Shown here: positions 34,419-43,793 of the stretch, in pieces
Layout of the letters: every line of letters starts with the position of its first letter
Numbering within the stretch: the stretch's first letter is position 1
Origin: Vitreoscilla massiliensis
GTDB lineage: Bacteria; Pseudomonadota; Gammaproteobacteria; Burkholderiales; Neisseriaceae
Assembly (NCBI RefSeq): GCF_001457815.1
Contig: NZ_LN898218.1
Span: 1 to 64,000, forward strand
Direction: 5' to 3'
DNA length: 64,000 nt
Translations under genes and position numbers: made by a program
The notes under the pieces: model-generated
What the model saw: the letters and a program-made list of their open reading frames with translations, nothing else
What the model was told of the DNA's origin: nothing
Database searches by the model: none

Positions 34419-34850
34419 TTACGCTCCTATCAGGCCGTTAAGCCAATCATCAAGTAAATCGTCAACATCTTGGTAATCGCCAGATGACAAACCCAGAAAT
34501 GGCCGTGCGGGCATTTTGGCGGTACCTTCTTGGAGCCACTTCGCATACATTTGGCCAGAGCCGACAATCACGCTGTCTTTACTGGCTTCGTATGTGATGC
34601 CACGCAGTAAAGTGCCGCGATGCACCAAAATACTGCCTTTTTTGCCTTTGGCCGCTTTGGTTGAGCTGGCCAGATCTGCCCATGCCTTGCCATCTGCATC
34701 GGCTTTGGACTCGGCAATACGCAAGCGCGTACTGCCTTCCAAAACAGCACCGATTGATGCCATGACTGGTTTTAAATCATCCATTTGGCCAGCAAGCTTG
34801 GTAAGCCGTTGGCTGATGGGGGTTAGGTCTGCTTGAATGATTAAACGCAT
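34419..34850 (-). CDS. virion morphogenesis protein (Mu gpG-like)
   Basis: 143 residues from ATG 34850, whose ATGA overlaps the stop of the DUF1320 gene; an upstream in-frame start is less likely. LVHRGTLLRGITYEASKDSVIVGSGQMYAKWLQEGT and MPARPFLGLS are the hallmarks of the Mu G / tail completion family. It acts at the head-tail junction. Confidence 0.85.
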   Translation of the reverse strand: MRLIIQADLTPISQRLTKLAGQMDDLKPVMASIGAVLEGSTRLRIAESKADADGKAWADLASSTKAAKGKKGSILVHRGTLLRGITYEASKDSVIVGSGQMYAKWLQEGTAKMPARPFLGLSSGDYQDVDDLLDDWLNGLIGA

Positions 34851-35266
34851 CAGTATTTGCCTCCAATGTCGGCCCATGATGCTGGGGGCTGATTTGGAAT
34901 CACTGTGCAACGAGATGGATTGGTGGCCTTGGGGGTGGCATTGGCATCAAGCATTTGCGGGTTTTTAACCACGTCTTTAAACCAGCTTATGGCTTGTTTG
35001 TAACGGGCTTCAACAATGTCAGTCACACCGTTTTCATACAGGTAGTAACGGGCAATGTCGCAAGTCTTGATAACCAATGCTTTAGGCGGTGTCTTTAAAA
35101 CCAAACCAGCGGCCTGTAAATACGCACCCGCTTCAGCTTCTGCATCCTCAATGGCTTTTTGCAACACACTGTCATTGAGGACTGCATAGGCTTCTCGGTC
35201 TGTGAGCTCAATCAGCTCTTTTTTGCCAAAGCGCTCGAGCAAATCGTCGCGGGTGATGATGGCCAT
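34850..35266 (-). CDS. head-tail connector (DUF1320, Mu gp36-like)
   Basis: 138 residues. MAIITRDDLLERFGKKELIELTDRE start, a DAEAEAGAYLQAAG helix and CDIARYYLYENGVTDIVEARYKQAISWFKDV are the DUF1320 pattern. The protein is thought to connect the portal side of the head with the tail. Coupled to the gpG-like gene by ATGA. It carries an uptake-like element at about 35109. Confidence 0.88.
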   Translation of the reverse strand: MAIITRDDLLERFGKKELIELTDREAYAVLNDSVLQKAIEDAEAEAGAYLQAAGLVLKTPPKALVIKTCDIARYYLYENGVTDIVEARYKQAISWFKDVVKNPQMLDANATPKATNPSRCTVIPNQPPASWADIGGKY

Positions 35267-35268
35267 GG

Positions 35269-36258
35269 CTATGCCTTCGCTGTCGCAACCAAACCAGGAC
35301 GCAACACCAATGGCAATGGGTTAGATTGCGCATGGATGCTCCAGCCTTTGTCATGCTGCAACTTTTCTCGGCTGGCGTAATACGGCAATGCTTTGGTGTT
35401 CACTGTGGCGTTCATGTCAGCTGGTGCAAAGTATTCAACGAACGTGCTGCGCGTACCCAAAGGCAATATCAAACCTTCGCCTTCAGTGATTTTTGCCCCG
35501 GAATCACCAAATTCACCATCGTATTGCATGAATTGGTAGCCATTGTGTTCAAACATGATTTGATTTTCATTGGCTTCACGGTATGCGGCACCGTCACGGT
35601 AACGCTCATACAATTCTTTGATGGAATCGTGGTATTTCAATGCCGCCATAAATTCAGGGCTGCACAACACCAACCACTTGATGAGGAATTCGCCTTTCAA
35701 ATGCTTGCGCATTTTGGTTGAGGTTTCATCCATCACAGCACCGACTTTTGTACCTGCGGTGCCCAATTTCCAGTCAAACACTTGGCGCGGCAGGTTGAAT
35801 TCGTCATAGATGTCATACAAAATCGAGCCATCAGCATCTAAAATCTTGCCTTGTAATGCGCCCAACTGCATGTGCTCGCGGGTGAATTCCAAATTGGATT
35901 TGGAATCTGCCAATTTGTCATTGACCACAGAATCAACGGTTTGAGCATTGGTGCCACCAAACGCACGCACGTTTTGCACTTCATCTGCGCGAATAACATC
36001 ATCCACCGGCAAATGTGGAATTTTGAAGGTGCGAATATTGCGTTTGCGGCTTTCCACTGGTTCACCAGGCAAACCACGTTCTTTGGATTGCACCAACTTC
36101 AATGTGCCTTCCAAGTGCTCAACATCCACATGAGTGGTGGTTAAAGGCTTAGGTGTGAACAAACCCAAGCTGCGGATTTGAGTGGGATTAGTGGGTAAAG
36201 CGTTAATGGCTTCGGTCATTGCTTGAACGCCGAAACGGCTGTCGCTGCTTAATGGCAT
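35269..36258 (-). CDS. major capsid protein (lambda E-like)
   Basis: 329 residues. DVEHLEGTLKLVQSKERGLPGEP near 45, RTFKIPHLPVDDVIRADEVQNVRAFG near 75-100 and the C-terminal KALPYYASREKLQHDKGWSIHAQSNPLPLVLRPG are the signature of the E-type major capsid family. It builds the icosahedral shell. It follows the protease/scaffold and decoration genes. Confidence 0.93.
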   Translation of the reverse strand: MPLSSDSRFGVQAMTEAINALPTNPTQIRSLGLFTPKPLTTTHVDVEHLEGTLKLVQSKERGLPGEPVESRKRNIRTFKIPHLPVDDVIRADEVQNVRAFGGTNAQTVDSVVNDKLADSKSNLEFTREHMQLGALQGKILDADGSILYDIYDEFNLPRQVFDWKLGTAGTKVGAVMDETSTKMRKHLKGEFLIKWLVLCSPEFMAALKYHDSIKELYERYRDGAAYREANENQIMFEHNGYQFMQYDGEFGDSGAKITEGEGLILPLGTRSTFVEYFAPADMNATVNTKALPYYASREKLQHDKGWSIHAQSNPLPLVLRPGLVATAKA

Positions 36259-36276
36259 TTTGTTTTCCTTGTATTA

Positions 36277-36621
36277 TTAGGCTAATGGTGTGCCTTGGTA
36301 GATAATTCCAAAGGCATCGCCTTGCTTGGCCAGGTCTTCAACCGTTTTGGGCAATTCTTCAGTACCACCTAAAGCTGTGCTGATGGCGGCTTCACTGACC
36401 AGTGATAAATCAATGATGCAGCTGTGTGGTTGCACCACCACTTGGCCATCGCTTTCGTCTGTCAATGCCACTAAAGGCATTTCACGCAGTGGGAATTCCA
36501 CCAAGGCACCGGCTTTTGTACCAATGGCTGCGGGCACGGTAGTCCGAGTTAAACGAGAGGCATCCCACTTTAAAAAATCACTGATAGTAGGACCGAGGGT
36601 GGCTGGATTGCTTTTAGACAT
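36277..36621 (-). CDS. head decoration protein (lambda D-like)
   Basis: 114 residues from MSKSNPATLGPTISDFLKWD. GTKAGALVEFPLREMPLVALTDESDGQVVVQP is the compact beta domain of D-type decoration proteins that stabilise the expanded capsid. It lies between protease and major capsid genes, the usual site. Its start overlaps the end of the protease gene. Confidence 0.75.
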   Translation of the reverse strand: MSKSNPATLGPTISDFLKWDASRLTRTTVPAAIGTKAGALVEFPLREMPLVALTDESDGQVVVQPHSCIIDLSLVSEAAISTALGGTEELPKTVEDLAKQGDAFGIIYQGTPLA

Positions 36622-37588
36622 AATTGGCTCCATTGTTTTTGCGGGCAGCTGCATCGGCAGCTAATCCAGATAGGGTGGCTCCAGGCTGCTTGTCTTTTAG
36701 CGTTGAATCACTTAACAAGCCACCAGGCACTGCAGGTTTGGCATGGCCACTTGGTGCCAAGTCAGCAATCATGGCTTTCGCATCTTCTGGCTTGGCAGAC
36801 AACAGCACGCCATAAGTGGCGGCGGAAACACCTTTAAAACCTTTGCCGTCTTCATTGCGATGGAAGCCAGCGGCAGACAGTTCAGCATCCACTTCGGCTT
36901 CTTGTGCCGCTTTTTCAGCATCGGCCTTTTCAGCTTCCAATTTTTCATTGGCCGTTTTTAAATCTGCTTTTTCTTGTTCCAGTGTCGCCACTTGAGCTTT
37001 TAAAGCGTCCATTTCTTGCTGTTCTTCAGGTGTCATGGGTACATGCTCCTCTGATGGTTGTGGTAATAAACCAGATAACGCCGATGCGCTTGTATTTGGA
37101 TCCACCCCCACGGCCGTAAACGACACTTCACGCACCACACAATCACGCCAAATGCTCAAAGGTCCAGAAACCTCCTTGCCATTTACGGTAGTGGTAGCCC
37201 CTGCGGCCAACTCTTCAGAACGACCAACTGCAACATGAACCGACATTTCCCACGGGAATCCTTCATCCGAAGCTTGGGCAATGAATTGACCCCATTCATT
37301 GCTCAAAAATGTGCCAGTTACCAACAAACCTTTGTCAGGGTCTACCGATAACGTGCCACTGCCTGCTGGCTGCATGTGTTCGTGCAATATAGCCACTTTG
37401 GGTTTGTGTTGAATGTTGTCGAGGTCAATGACGGTATTCCAGCCCCAGCGAGAAAAAGGGAGACCGCTGGTAGCCACACCACTGAATTTACGTGGGTCGT
37501 CGCCATTAGCTGGCTTGATGTCTACATTGATGCCACTGGATAACTTGGCTTCAATGCTTTTTGGGGGGGTGGGGGTTTTCGTAGTCAT
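36614..37588 (-). CDS. phage head maturation protease/scaffold (Mu gpI-like)
   Basis: 324 residues. The N-terminal half has the Mu I protease pattern: FSRWGWNTVIDLDNIQHKPKVAILHEHMQPAGSGTLSVD near 45-85 and VREVSFTAVGVDPNTSASAL near 145. The C-terminal half has a coiled coil (MDALKAQVATLEQEKADLKTANEKLEAEKADAEKAAQEAE), which serves as scaffold. It cuts the capsid precursor. No ribosome site is seen before ATG 37588, and late promoter D would start the RNA almost at this codon, so the message may be leaderless. Confidence 0.85.
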   Translation of the reverse strand: MTTKTPTPPKSIEAKLSSGINVDIKPANGDDPRKFSGVATSGLPFSRWGWNTVIDLDNIQHKPKVAILHEHMQPAGSGTLSVDPDKGLLVTGTFLSNEWGQFIAQASDEGFPWEMSVHVAVGRSEELAAGATTTVNGKEVSGPLSIWRDCVVREVSFTAVGVDPNTSASALSGLLPQPSEEHVPMTPEEQQEMDALKAQVATLEQEKADLKTANEKLEAEKADAEKAAQEAEVDAELSAAGFHRNEDGKGFKGVSAATYGVLLSAKPEDAKAMIADLAPSGHAKPAVPGGLLSDSTLKDKQPGATLSGLAADAAARKNNGANYV

Positions 37589-37594
37589 GGGGCA

Positions 37595-37643
37595 ATTGTG
37601 CCGCCATGATGGCGTTAAGGTGTCTGACGGGATACGAGTACGA
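37595..37643 (-). promoter_or_regulatory. phage late promoter D
   Basis: Box TCGTACTCGTATCCCGTCAG begins at 37643 on the minus strand; CACAAT (37600-37595) begins exactly 43 bases later. Predicted start near 37588, at or next to the protease start codon. Confidence 0.75.
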
Positions 37644-37806
37644 GAATCAGAGGGAAACTAACACCCCAATATCCTGAAATTTGCCAAATTGGCAGCAAAT
37701 GGGGTTTGGCAAACCTGCATGGCTCTTGTAAAGGCTGTAAAGACCCTGTAAAGAACGATTCTGAGAGGGGTTTAATGCTTTGGGTATACCTTTGTATCAC
37801 CCGCAT

Positions 37807-37829
37807 GAAAAAAGCCCGTTTAAGGGCTT
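37807..37829 (-). terminator. leftward terminator before the head-gene group
   Basis: AAGCCC (37812-37817) pairs with GGGCTT (37824-37829); the A-run at 37808-37813 gives a U-tract. It ends the packaging transcript after the 101-aa gene. Confidence 0.75.
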
Positions 37830-37854
37830 CTGTGGCGATTTTGAATTTTAAGAC

Positions 37855-38160
37855 TTATTGCTTATACCGTGGGTCAGATTGCAAGGCTGCTTGCAAGACG
37901 GCTTTATGGGGTTTCAAACTGTCAAATTCGTCACAGGCTTGCATGATGAAATCGGCAACAAGTGAGAAGTGTTCAGCAGGCACATGACTAATGGACAAAA
38001 CCTCCCCATAGTATTGACCTTCAAACTCATCGCTAAAATCGGGCAATTGGGTTTGTAACTTGGGCAGCATAAAGTTAAACAAATCATAGACGGCACGTTT
38101 ACCCAACTGCACATCACGGATAACTCCGTTTGCATGGATGATTAAATTGTCTATGCTCAT
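37855..38160 (-). CDS. phage protein of unknown function
   Basis: 101 residues, soluble: MSIDNLIIHANGVIRDVQLGKRAVYDLFNFMLPKLQTQLPDF. No family recognised. It ends the packaging group; its stop is followed by a terminator, and its start overlaps the end of the F-like gene. Confidence 0.65.
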   Translation of the reverse strand: MSIDNLIIHANGVIRDVQLGKRAVYDLFNFMLPKLQTQLPDFSDEFEGQYYGEVLSISHVPAEHFSLVADFIMQACDEFDSLKPHKAVLQAALQSDPRYKQ

Positions 38161-39449
38161 AATGACTCGCTTACTAAAAATTGTATTTTTGCTTGTTGTT
38201 CTTGTGGCAATGATAACACATAGGCAACTAATTTCATTCGGTTTAATTGATTCAATTGGCGTAAATCCAATGGAACAATATCAGCTTTGGCCAAATGTTT
38301 TTGGATGTTTAGCTGATGGTCTTTCCACCGCAGCTCAGTATCAGCAAAGTATTGGTTAAATTTATCAACTTTAAACAGGTTTCTTGGGTCCTGAGTGTAC
38401 ATAAAGTCAATCGTGGTCCATTGCTCTTTCGGTTTGTCAGCATCAACAATATAGAAGTCGGGGGGTGTTTCGTTTTCCAATGCGTAACGCTCAAGTTTTA
38501 CATTGTGAGCGACTTGCCACCGCGCTGCTGCATCTGCTTCTGATGGTTTTGCAATCCCATCCAACACATCGACCAGTAAACGCCCAATCTCTTTTTTGGA
38601 AACTTTCGCAGGTAATGTGGTGGTTTTGATGCTGTCTGGCATGTTGAATCGCTTGGATAACCACGACTCACGCGATTGAATCAAACTGTCTAAAGCATCC
38701 GTGCCGTGTTTGTCACCAAACAATGCATCCAATGCACCCAGACGATCACCGTGGTTATGGGCAAAACTGGGAGTAATGTCAGCTGGAATATTGACCACTT
38801 CACCAGTGCGCTGATTCACCACATCGACGACTTCAACCTCTGGCTCATCTGAAATGCCGTATTTTTCTGCCTGCTTGCGTGTCAATTGGGTCACACTGCA
38901 CAAACAGCCGTAACCATTAGGTGGATAAATGGTATTCCACAGCTCATGCTCAACAGGTAACACCAAGCCATAATAGCGCTTGTGCGCTTCACGCGGATTA
39001 CTGGCCGCACTGGCGTTGTAACGCAAATATGGCAAAGCCGATTTTGTTGACTGGATTCGTTGCCATTGTCCGGCTGCATATGCGGTGGCCATGTTGGTTT
39101 GGAAGATTGTTTCAAGACGGCGGGTACTGCCAAGCTGTACTACTTTTGCTTGCTCATCCAAAGGGTCCAACATGATTTGCTCGCCCCACCAACCACGGCT
39201 CATTAAATACGGTTTTAAACGCTGTTTAAACGCATTAAAATCACTGCCAGTTGTAATAGCATCTTCTAGGGCCGATTTCACTTCAGCCAATAAGTCAGCA
39301 TCCAGCATTTTTGCAACCGTAAAAGCCACTGCATGTTCATGCATCCACACATCTTCATAAGCAAAGCTTGGCAACAGCTTCTTGGACTTCAAATACTCCA
39401 ACGCAGCACGGTCTATCAATCCAATGGGGTTGAGTTCAATTTCATCCAT
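38157..39449 (-). CDS. head morphogenesis protein (Mu gpF-like)
   Basis: 430 residues from MDEIELNPIGLID, whose ATG overlaps the portal stop. RRLETIFQTNMATAYAAGQWQRI near 110, LPYLRYNASAASNPREAHKRYYGLVLPVEHELWNTIYPPNGYGC near 135-180 are the Mu F pattern: a minor head protein needed for head assembly. The C-terminal ~120 residues (DFYIVDADKPKEQWTTIDFMYTQD) are an extra domain that might be one of the phage nuclease-like tails, but no catalytic set can be assigned. Confidence 0.85.
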   Translation of the reverse strand: MDEIELNPIGLIDRAALEYLKSKKLLPSFAYEDVWMHEHAVAFTVAKMLDADLLAEVKSALEDAITTGSDFNAFKQRLKPYLMSRGWWGEQIMLDPLDEQAKVVQLGSTRRLETIFQTNMATAYAAGQWQRIQSTKSALPYLRYNASAASNPREAHKRYYGLVLPVEHELWNTIYPPNGYGCLCSVTQLTRKQAEKYGISDEPEVEVVDVVNQRTGEVVNIPADITPSFAHNHGDRLGALDALFGDKHGTDALDSLIQSRESWLSKRFNMPDSIKTTTLPAKVSKKEIGRLLVDVLDGIAKPSEADAAARWQVAHNVKLERYALENETPPDFYIVDADKPKEQWTTIDFMYTQDPRNLFKVDKFNQYFADTELRWKDHQLNIQKHLAKADIVPLDLRQLNQLNRMKLVAYVLSLPQEQQAKIQFLVSESL

Positions 39450-40895
39450 GGCTTTGAGCCTCGCTGCCTTTGATAAACTCATGCACGGCGTCACCCAATA
39501 CGCGTTGGATCAACGCATTGTCACCCTCGCTTAAGTCCATTCCTGAAAGTTTGGCTTCAAAATCAGCAAACGACTCACATTCATCCAGTGCAGATACAAT
39601 GGCATCGATCTTGGGTTGTGAAAACCCATTCAACGGATTGCCTTGCTTGTGTTTGCCTGACAGCCTAGCTGACAAAGATGCATTGCCAACATTGGGTGTT
39701 TTGACATCATCCGCCAACACAAAGTGGTTGGGTTCAAAACCTAACACATCAATGTAGTAATCTTCGGTAAAACGCAAATTGGCATCTTTGGCATATTTGG
39801 TGTCGCGGTCAGCACGTTTATTGTCAATTTCGGTTTTTTTGTTGAACTCAAACCACAAGCCTTTGGGAGCTGTAATGCTTTTGCCATAGGCTTCATTAAC
39901 CATCAGTAATGCATCAACCAAGTGTTGTGCAGCCAAATTCAGCAAATGCAAATAACCATCAATGCGGTCACCTTTGGTGTTCTCTTCGGTTTCTTGAGCT
40001 GCTCGGCTGCCATTTTCCAAGTCTGAGGTCTTGACCTTACCCAGCATGTGTTTTTGAATGCGTGAGTTGGCCATGCGGTCTAGACGTTGAAATGCTTGAC
40101 CATCGGCGTTGTTTTGTAACATCACAATATCGTCTTCACGGCTCATGTTCATGGCACCACCACTGAGTAGGCTGTAAACCTTGGCAGTTTCGTCATCTAC
40201 ATCAGTGCGGATACTGTCAGTTTTGGTGATCAGCAACGGCTGGGCATAGCGCTGAATGAATTGTGCAGCATAGATGAATCCATGTTTACGTAATGCCACC
40301 GCAGGGTACAAACGAGCACCCGCCATTTCGCCCGCTGGATTGGTACTGGTGGCACGATGGGTCAACAACAAATACATGACTTTGGTGTCAACGGTTTCTT
40401 CACCACTACCACCCGTATATACAAGGCTGCCATCGGTTTTAGGTGTGTATTTGTCCAACTCCGAAGATTTGTCGCTAATCGTGTCTATGGTTAAAAAGCC
40501 ATCGTCTTCTTTTGCATAGATGTAACGCAGAACTGCATACCCATTCAGTTTTGCTGTTAAAACCGCCTCAGCCAGCACATGCAGGTGTTTGCGCACGATG
40601 CGCCACAGTCTCTATTGCTGACCACTTCGTCATCGGCACCATCGCCCCACAAGCGCCATGAGCGGGCCAGCATGGCCATGCGCAAGTCTTCACGGCAACT
40701 TTCGACTTCATCATCTGATGTGATCATGGCATAAGCTTCTTGGCGCGATATACCCAAGCGCTCCAGAAGCTGGTCTGTGCTTTCGCCACTGGCCATCACC
40801 ATGTCTAAAGCGTCACTGGTAGCAGAAGTCAGGCTGTTAACGGAGGTTTTAAGCTGTTTTTTCTGTGCTTTGATTTTGGATTTTGATTTGCTCAT
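39442..40895 (-). pseudogene. portal protein (DUF935, Mu gp29-like), frameshifted
   Basis: The portal forms the DNA channel ring of the head. The N-terminal part starts at ATG 40895 (MSKSKSKIKAQKKQL) and reads to DDEVVSNR; the C-terminal part continues in another frame as LWRIVRKHLHVLAEAVLTAKLNGYAVLRYIY, the conserved DUF935 core, to 39442. The break is at 40608-40611: after AAT AGA GA, one base is missing before CTG TGG. A single extra base would restore one frame of about 484 codons, the normal size. No slippery site for programmed shifting is seen. It is a real lesion or a sequencing/assembly error. Confidence 0.85.
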
Positions 40896-40906
40896 TTGTA
40901 TTACCT

Positions 40907-42547
40907 TTAAAATCGTGGCAATTGCGGTGTTGGGATGTGTATGACTTTGGTGGGCTTCCGATTGGCCCCAGTGGTTGCAGCCATCCACAGCATTTGTAAT
41001 GCGTCAGGGCCATCGTCGTGCTCATGGTTTGGCCATTCACGCAATTGACTGATCAGTGTTTGGTGGCTTTGGCTGAGTTTGACAAACCCATTGGCAAAGT
41101 GCGGTTGTATGCTTTCAATGCGCAACTCTTTTTCGACCGAAGGTGTAACACCACGCGCTGGCACGTGTATGCCCAACTTGGCAGACTCTTTTACCAATTC
41201 ATCCTTAAAAAACTCTTGAAACTGGACCGTTTCAATTACCCATACCTGACAGCCATATTGCTTTTGCAACTCGATAACTTCTTGAATGATCAGGCTTGGC
41301 ACCCGCTTTTTAATCCTGGCTTCTTCTACAAACAAAATGCCTGTTTTCTTTTGATAGCCTCCGACCAGGATGGCAGAAGGGTCACGGCCTTTGCCTTTCT
41401 TGCCCAGTGAAGGGTCAACCGCGCCGTAATACACCACATCCAATGGCATGGCTGCATAATATGAACCATCAATGTATTCAGAGAAAATGGCCTCATCTGG
41501 ATTGCCAGGCTTGTTTTGATACTCAGTGTTAAAGACATCCACGCCATCACGTGCGCGGATTTTCATCAACACAAGCAAAGGCCGCTTCGACCAACTTACT
41601 TCGCTGCCTGCAAGCATTTCGGCTTCATGGGTGGCATAGAAAGCCTTCGCCGGCTCTTCACCTTCGGTGCGATAAATGTTTTCCCATTCATCCCACAAAT
41701 CCATCCGATCTGGCCACTTGAGAATAGAAGAGAACAGACTGCTGCGCCAAAATGGGTTTTTAAGCGTCTGAGCCAGCACACTGTCAATGTGCAAAACCGT
41801 GCCGACATAGAAAATGTCGCACTTATTGCCCGCACCGCCCAGTGGCTGAATCACGCGGGCAATCCAGTCTTTCAACTTCTTGCGCAAACGCTCATTTTTA
41901 ACGTGGTCATCGTTCTCCAAGTCATCGAGGTAAACCACATCAGGACGGTTGGCACCATTCTTGGCACCACGGATTTTTTGACCTTGGCCATAGGCTTTAA
42001 TCTTGTTGCCTTGGCGTGTGCGTACCTCACCAATGCGCCATATCGCGCCTTTACCGCACACTTCTGGATAGTCCAAGGCCAATGCAGTGTTGGTCTCCAA
42101 TTCGGTCTTAATGCCTTCGATAATGCCATCCGCTTGTTCTTCGGTATCAGACACAATCACATTATTGTGTTTGACGTTGCGCACTTCGTCATACAAGGTT
42201 TTGATTTGGGCTATCAATGTGGTTTTGGCTTCACCACGGGGAGCCGCCACAACCAACGATATGGACTCGGCTTCTTTTTCTACTTCGGGTAAGGTTTTAT
42301 AAGCCCATTTATGGAATGCTGACTCCGTGTCATCAGGGAAGTAATGCGGGAAATAGGTTTTGGCAAAGAAACGGAAACCAGCTTCATCCCCAACAAACAC
42401 CTTTGCACGGCGGGTTTTGATGTCGTCTGGCTTATCGGACAGGCCGACTTCAACCGCTTCCATCTTGCGGATGATGTCAGCACGAATGGCCAACATTTGT
42501 TGGCGTAATTCGTCTTTACTCAGTTTTGGCGATGGACTTCTGGCCAT
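40907..42547 (-). CDS. terminase large subunit (Mu gp28-like)
   Basis: 546 residues. It packages phage DNA into heads. Walker A is AAPRGEAKTT (101-110), Walker B RPDVVYLDDLEN (201-212), and the nuclease half holds the YYGAVDPSLGKKGKGRDPSAI aspartate and the final HDDGPDALQML. All look intact. It is followed by the portal gene and preceded by the small terminase gene, as in the Mu/B3 group. Confidence 0.92.
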   Translation of the reverse strand: MARSPSPKLSKDELRQQMLAIRADIIRKMEAVEVGLSDKPDDIKTRRAKVFVGDEAGFRFFAKTYFPHYFPDDTESAFHKWAYKTLPEVEKEAESISLVVAAPRGEAKTTLIAQIKTLYDEVRNVKHNNVIVSDTEEQADGIIEGIKTELETNTALALDYPEVCGKGAIWRIGEVRTRQGNKIKAYGQGQKIRGAKNGANRPDVVYLDDLENDDHVKNERLRKKLKDWIARVIQPLGGAGNKCDIFYVGTVLHIDSVLAQTLKNPFWRSSLFSSILKWPDRMDLWDEWENIYRTEGEEPAKAFYATHEAEMLAGSEVSWSKRPLLVLMKIRARDGVDVFNTEYQNKPGNPDEAIFSEYIDGSYYAAMPLDVVYYGAVDPSLGKKGKGRDPSAILVGGYQKKTGILFVEEARIKKRVPSLIIQEVIELQKQYGCQVWVIETVQFQEFFKDELVKESAKLGIHVPARGVTPSVEKELRIESIQPHFANGFVKLSQSHQTLISQLREWPNHEHDDGPDALQMLWMAATTGANRKPTKVIHIPTPQLPRF

Positions 42548-42549
42548 GG

Positions 42550-43044
42550 TTAAAACTCCCGTTCAATAATGGCCTGAAAATCGTCAAACATCATCGCAAA
42601 ATCACCCATTAATTCTGGGTATTTGTCACCAATAAACTCAGCCATTAAACGCACGGTACGTATGGCCACAGCCGCCTCTTGGGTTTCAGGTAGGATTTTC
42701 TTACTCGCTGAGATAGCTTTATTGAATGAATCGGCCAGGCTAGATAACACACTGGCTTTGTTTTCCGCAGACATTTGAGCGGTTTGCATTTCTTGCATGG
42801 TTGAGTTGTATTGCAATAGCAAGGCACTCAATATGGCACGGCCAAGGTCTTCAGTGCTTTCACCTGCCAATACATGTGCGGCTTTAACCTTGTCCCAATC
42901 GTCACCATTGGCTTTGGCGTCTGCCTTCCAACGTCGGGCTGTCCCAAAGCCTATACCCACTTGTAAAGCGGCAATTTCTAAGGAAAGTTGGTCAAAGACA
43001 AAAGCCTTGCGTAACTTGTCACGCGTTTCTTGCGGATACGCCAT
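42550..43044 (-). CDS. terminase small-subunit-type DNA-binding protein (DUF1804)
   Basis: 164 residues from MAYPQETRDKLRKAFVFDQLSLEIAALQVGIGFGTARRWKADAKANGDDW, a DUF1804 start with a helix-turn-helix. The rest is helical. Such proteins sit directly before terminase large subunits in Mu-like phages and are taken to recognise the packaging start. The start given is preferred over an in-frame extension that would overlap the gene before it. Confidence 0.85.
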   Translation of the reverse strand: MAYPQETRDKLRKAFVFDQLSLEIAALQVGIGFGTARRWKADAKANGDDWDKVKAAHVLAGESTEDLGRAILSALLLQYNSTMQEMQTAQMSAENKASVLSSLADSFNKAISASKKILPETQEAAVAIRTVRLMAEFIGDKYPELMGDFAMMFDDFQAIIEREF

Positions 43045-43045
43045 A

Positions 43046-43264
43046 TCAAAATCCCAAGTGAGCTTTGATAAAAGACATGCCAGTTGAAACCAAACCACTG
43101 GACAGAGCACCTGCCACACCGCCAGCAGCGGCACCTGTTAAAGCACCGGCTTTTGCACCGGCTTTGACCGCTTCGCGCTGGATTTCATCTACTTTGCCAT
43201 CCACAATGTCTAACTTGCTGCTGATTTGCTGCAACATGGCCATGACTTCTTTGTTATCGTTCAT
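43046..43264 (-). CDS. small glycine-zipper protein
   Basis: 72 residues. KLDIVDGKVDEIQREAVKAGAKAGALTGAAAGGVAGALSSGLVSTG has a short coiled coil and a Gly/Ala-rich zipper that could enter a membrane. It lies in the lysis-to-packaging stretch; a holin-like or structural role is possible but not shown. Confidence 0.65.
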   Translation of the reverse strand: MNDNKEVMAMLQQISSKLDIVDGKVDEIQREAVKAGAKAGALTGAAAGGVAGALSSGLVSTGMSFIKAHLGF

Positions 43265-43503
43265 TTGTCTGCCTTCCGGTCTAATTTGTCATTGACACGC
43301 TCAAGTTTTTGCTCGATACGGTCCAATGCCTTGGTGATGGTTTGGTTTTCTAAAAGAGCCTGTTCACGGCTTTGGTAATCAACACGCATTTGTTGGGTGA
43401 GTTTTTGCATGTCATCAACCTGTGTAAACAAACGTCGAACAATTAAACCAATCGCAGCAGCGACAATTGACATCAAAATATTGAAAGCAAATTCGATGGT
43501 CAT
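43261..43503 (-). CDS. DUF2730-type small membrane protein
   Basis: 80 residues from MTIEFAFNILMSIVAAAIGLIV, a single N-terminal membrane span, then a coiled coil (DDMQKLTQQMRVDYQSREQALLENQTITKALDRIEQKLERVNDKL). The layout matches DUF2730 proteins of Mu-like phages (near Mu gp25). Function unknown. Confidence 0.75.
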   Translation of the reverse strand: MTIEFAFNILMSIVAAAIGLIVRRLFTQVDDMQKLTQQMRVDYQSREQALLENQTITKALDRIEQKLERVNDKLDRKADK

Positions 43504-43529
43504 GGTGTGCCTCCCGTTGCCCATAAACG

Positions 43530-43793
43530 TCAAGCATGGTTTTGGTTTTCTAATTGGCCCACATAGGCACCAAATTCAACCGCATGTTCCAATAAAGCTT
43601 GGGTGGTGCCTTGGCTAGGGGCATTGGGGCGCAATGGTTGCACCATCAATTCACCTGGCACCGATGGCATCACTGCCTTTTCAACCACCTTAATGGGTGT
43701 ATCCAAAGGCTTGGTTGTATTGCCGCAAGCCGTGAGCGCCGAAGCCGTCGATACACTTACCATCAGCAGCACTTTTATCTTTTGCAATCGCAT
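43530..43793 (-). CDS. outer-membrane spanin lipoprotein (Rz1-like), nested in Rz
   Basis: 87 residues from MRLQKIKVLLMVSVSTASALTACGN, a lipoprotein signal with lipobox LTAC. The mature part is Pro-rich. It starts inside the Rz gene in another frame and runs past it, the overlapped Rz/Rz1 layout. With Rz it bridges the membranes and fuses them at lysis. Confidence 0.85.
   Translation of the reverse strand: MRLQKIKVLLMVSVSTASALTACGNTTKPLDTPIKVVEKAVMPSVPGELMVQPLRPNAPSQGTTQALLEHAVEFGAYVGQLENQNHA

Noticed and set aside
40557..40640. Programmed frameshift in the portal gene
   Set aside because: No slippery heptamer or strong downstream structure at the break; a one-base loss or sequencing error is simpler.
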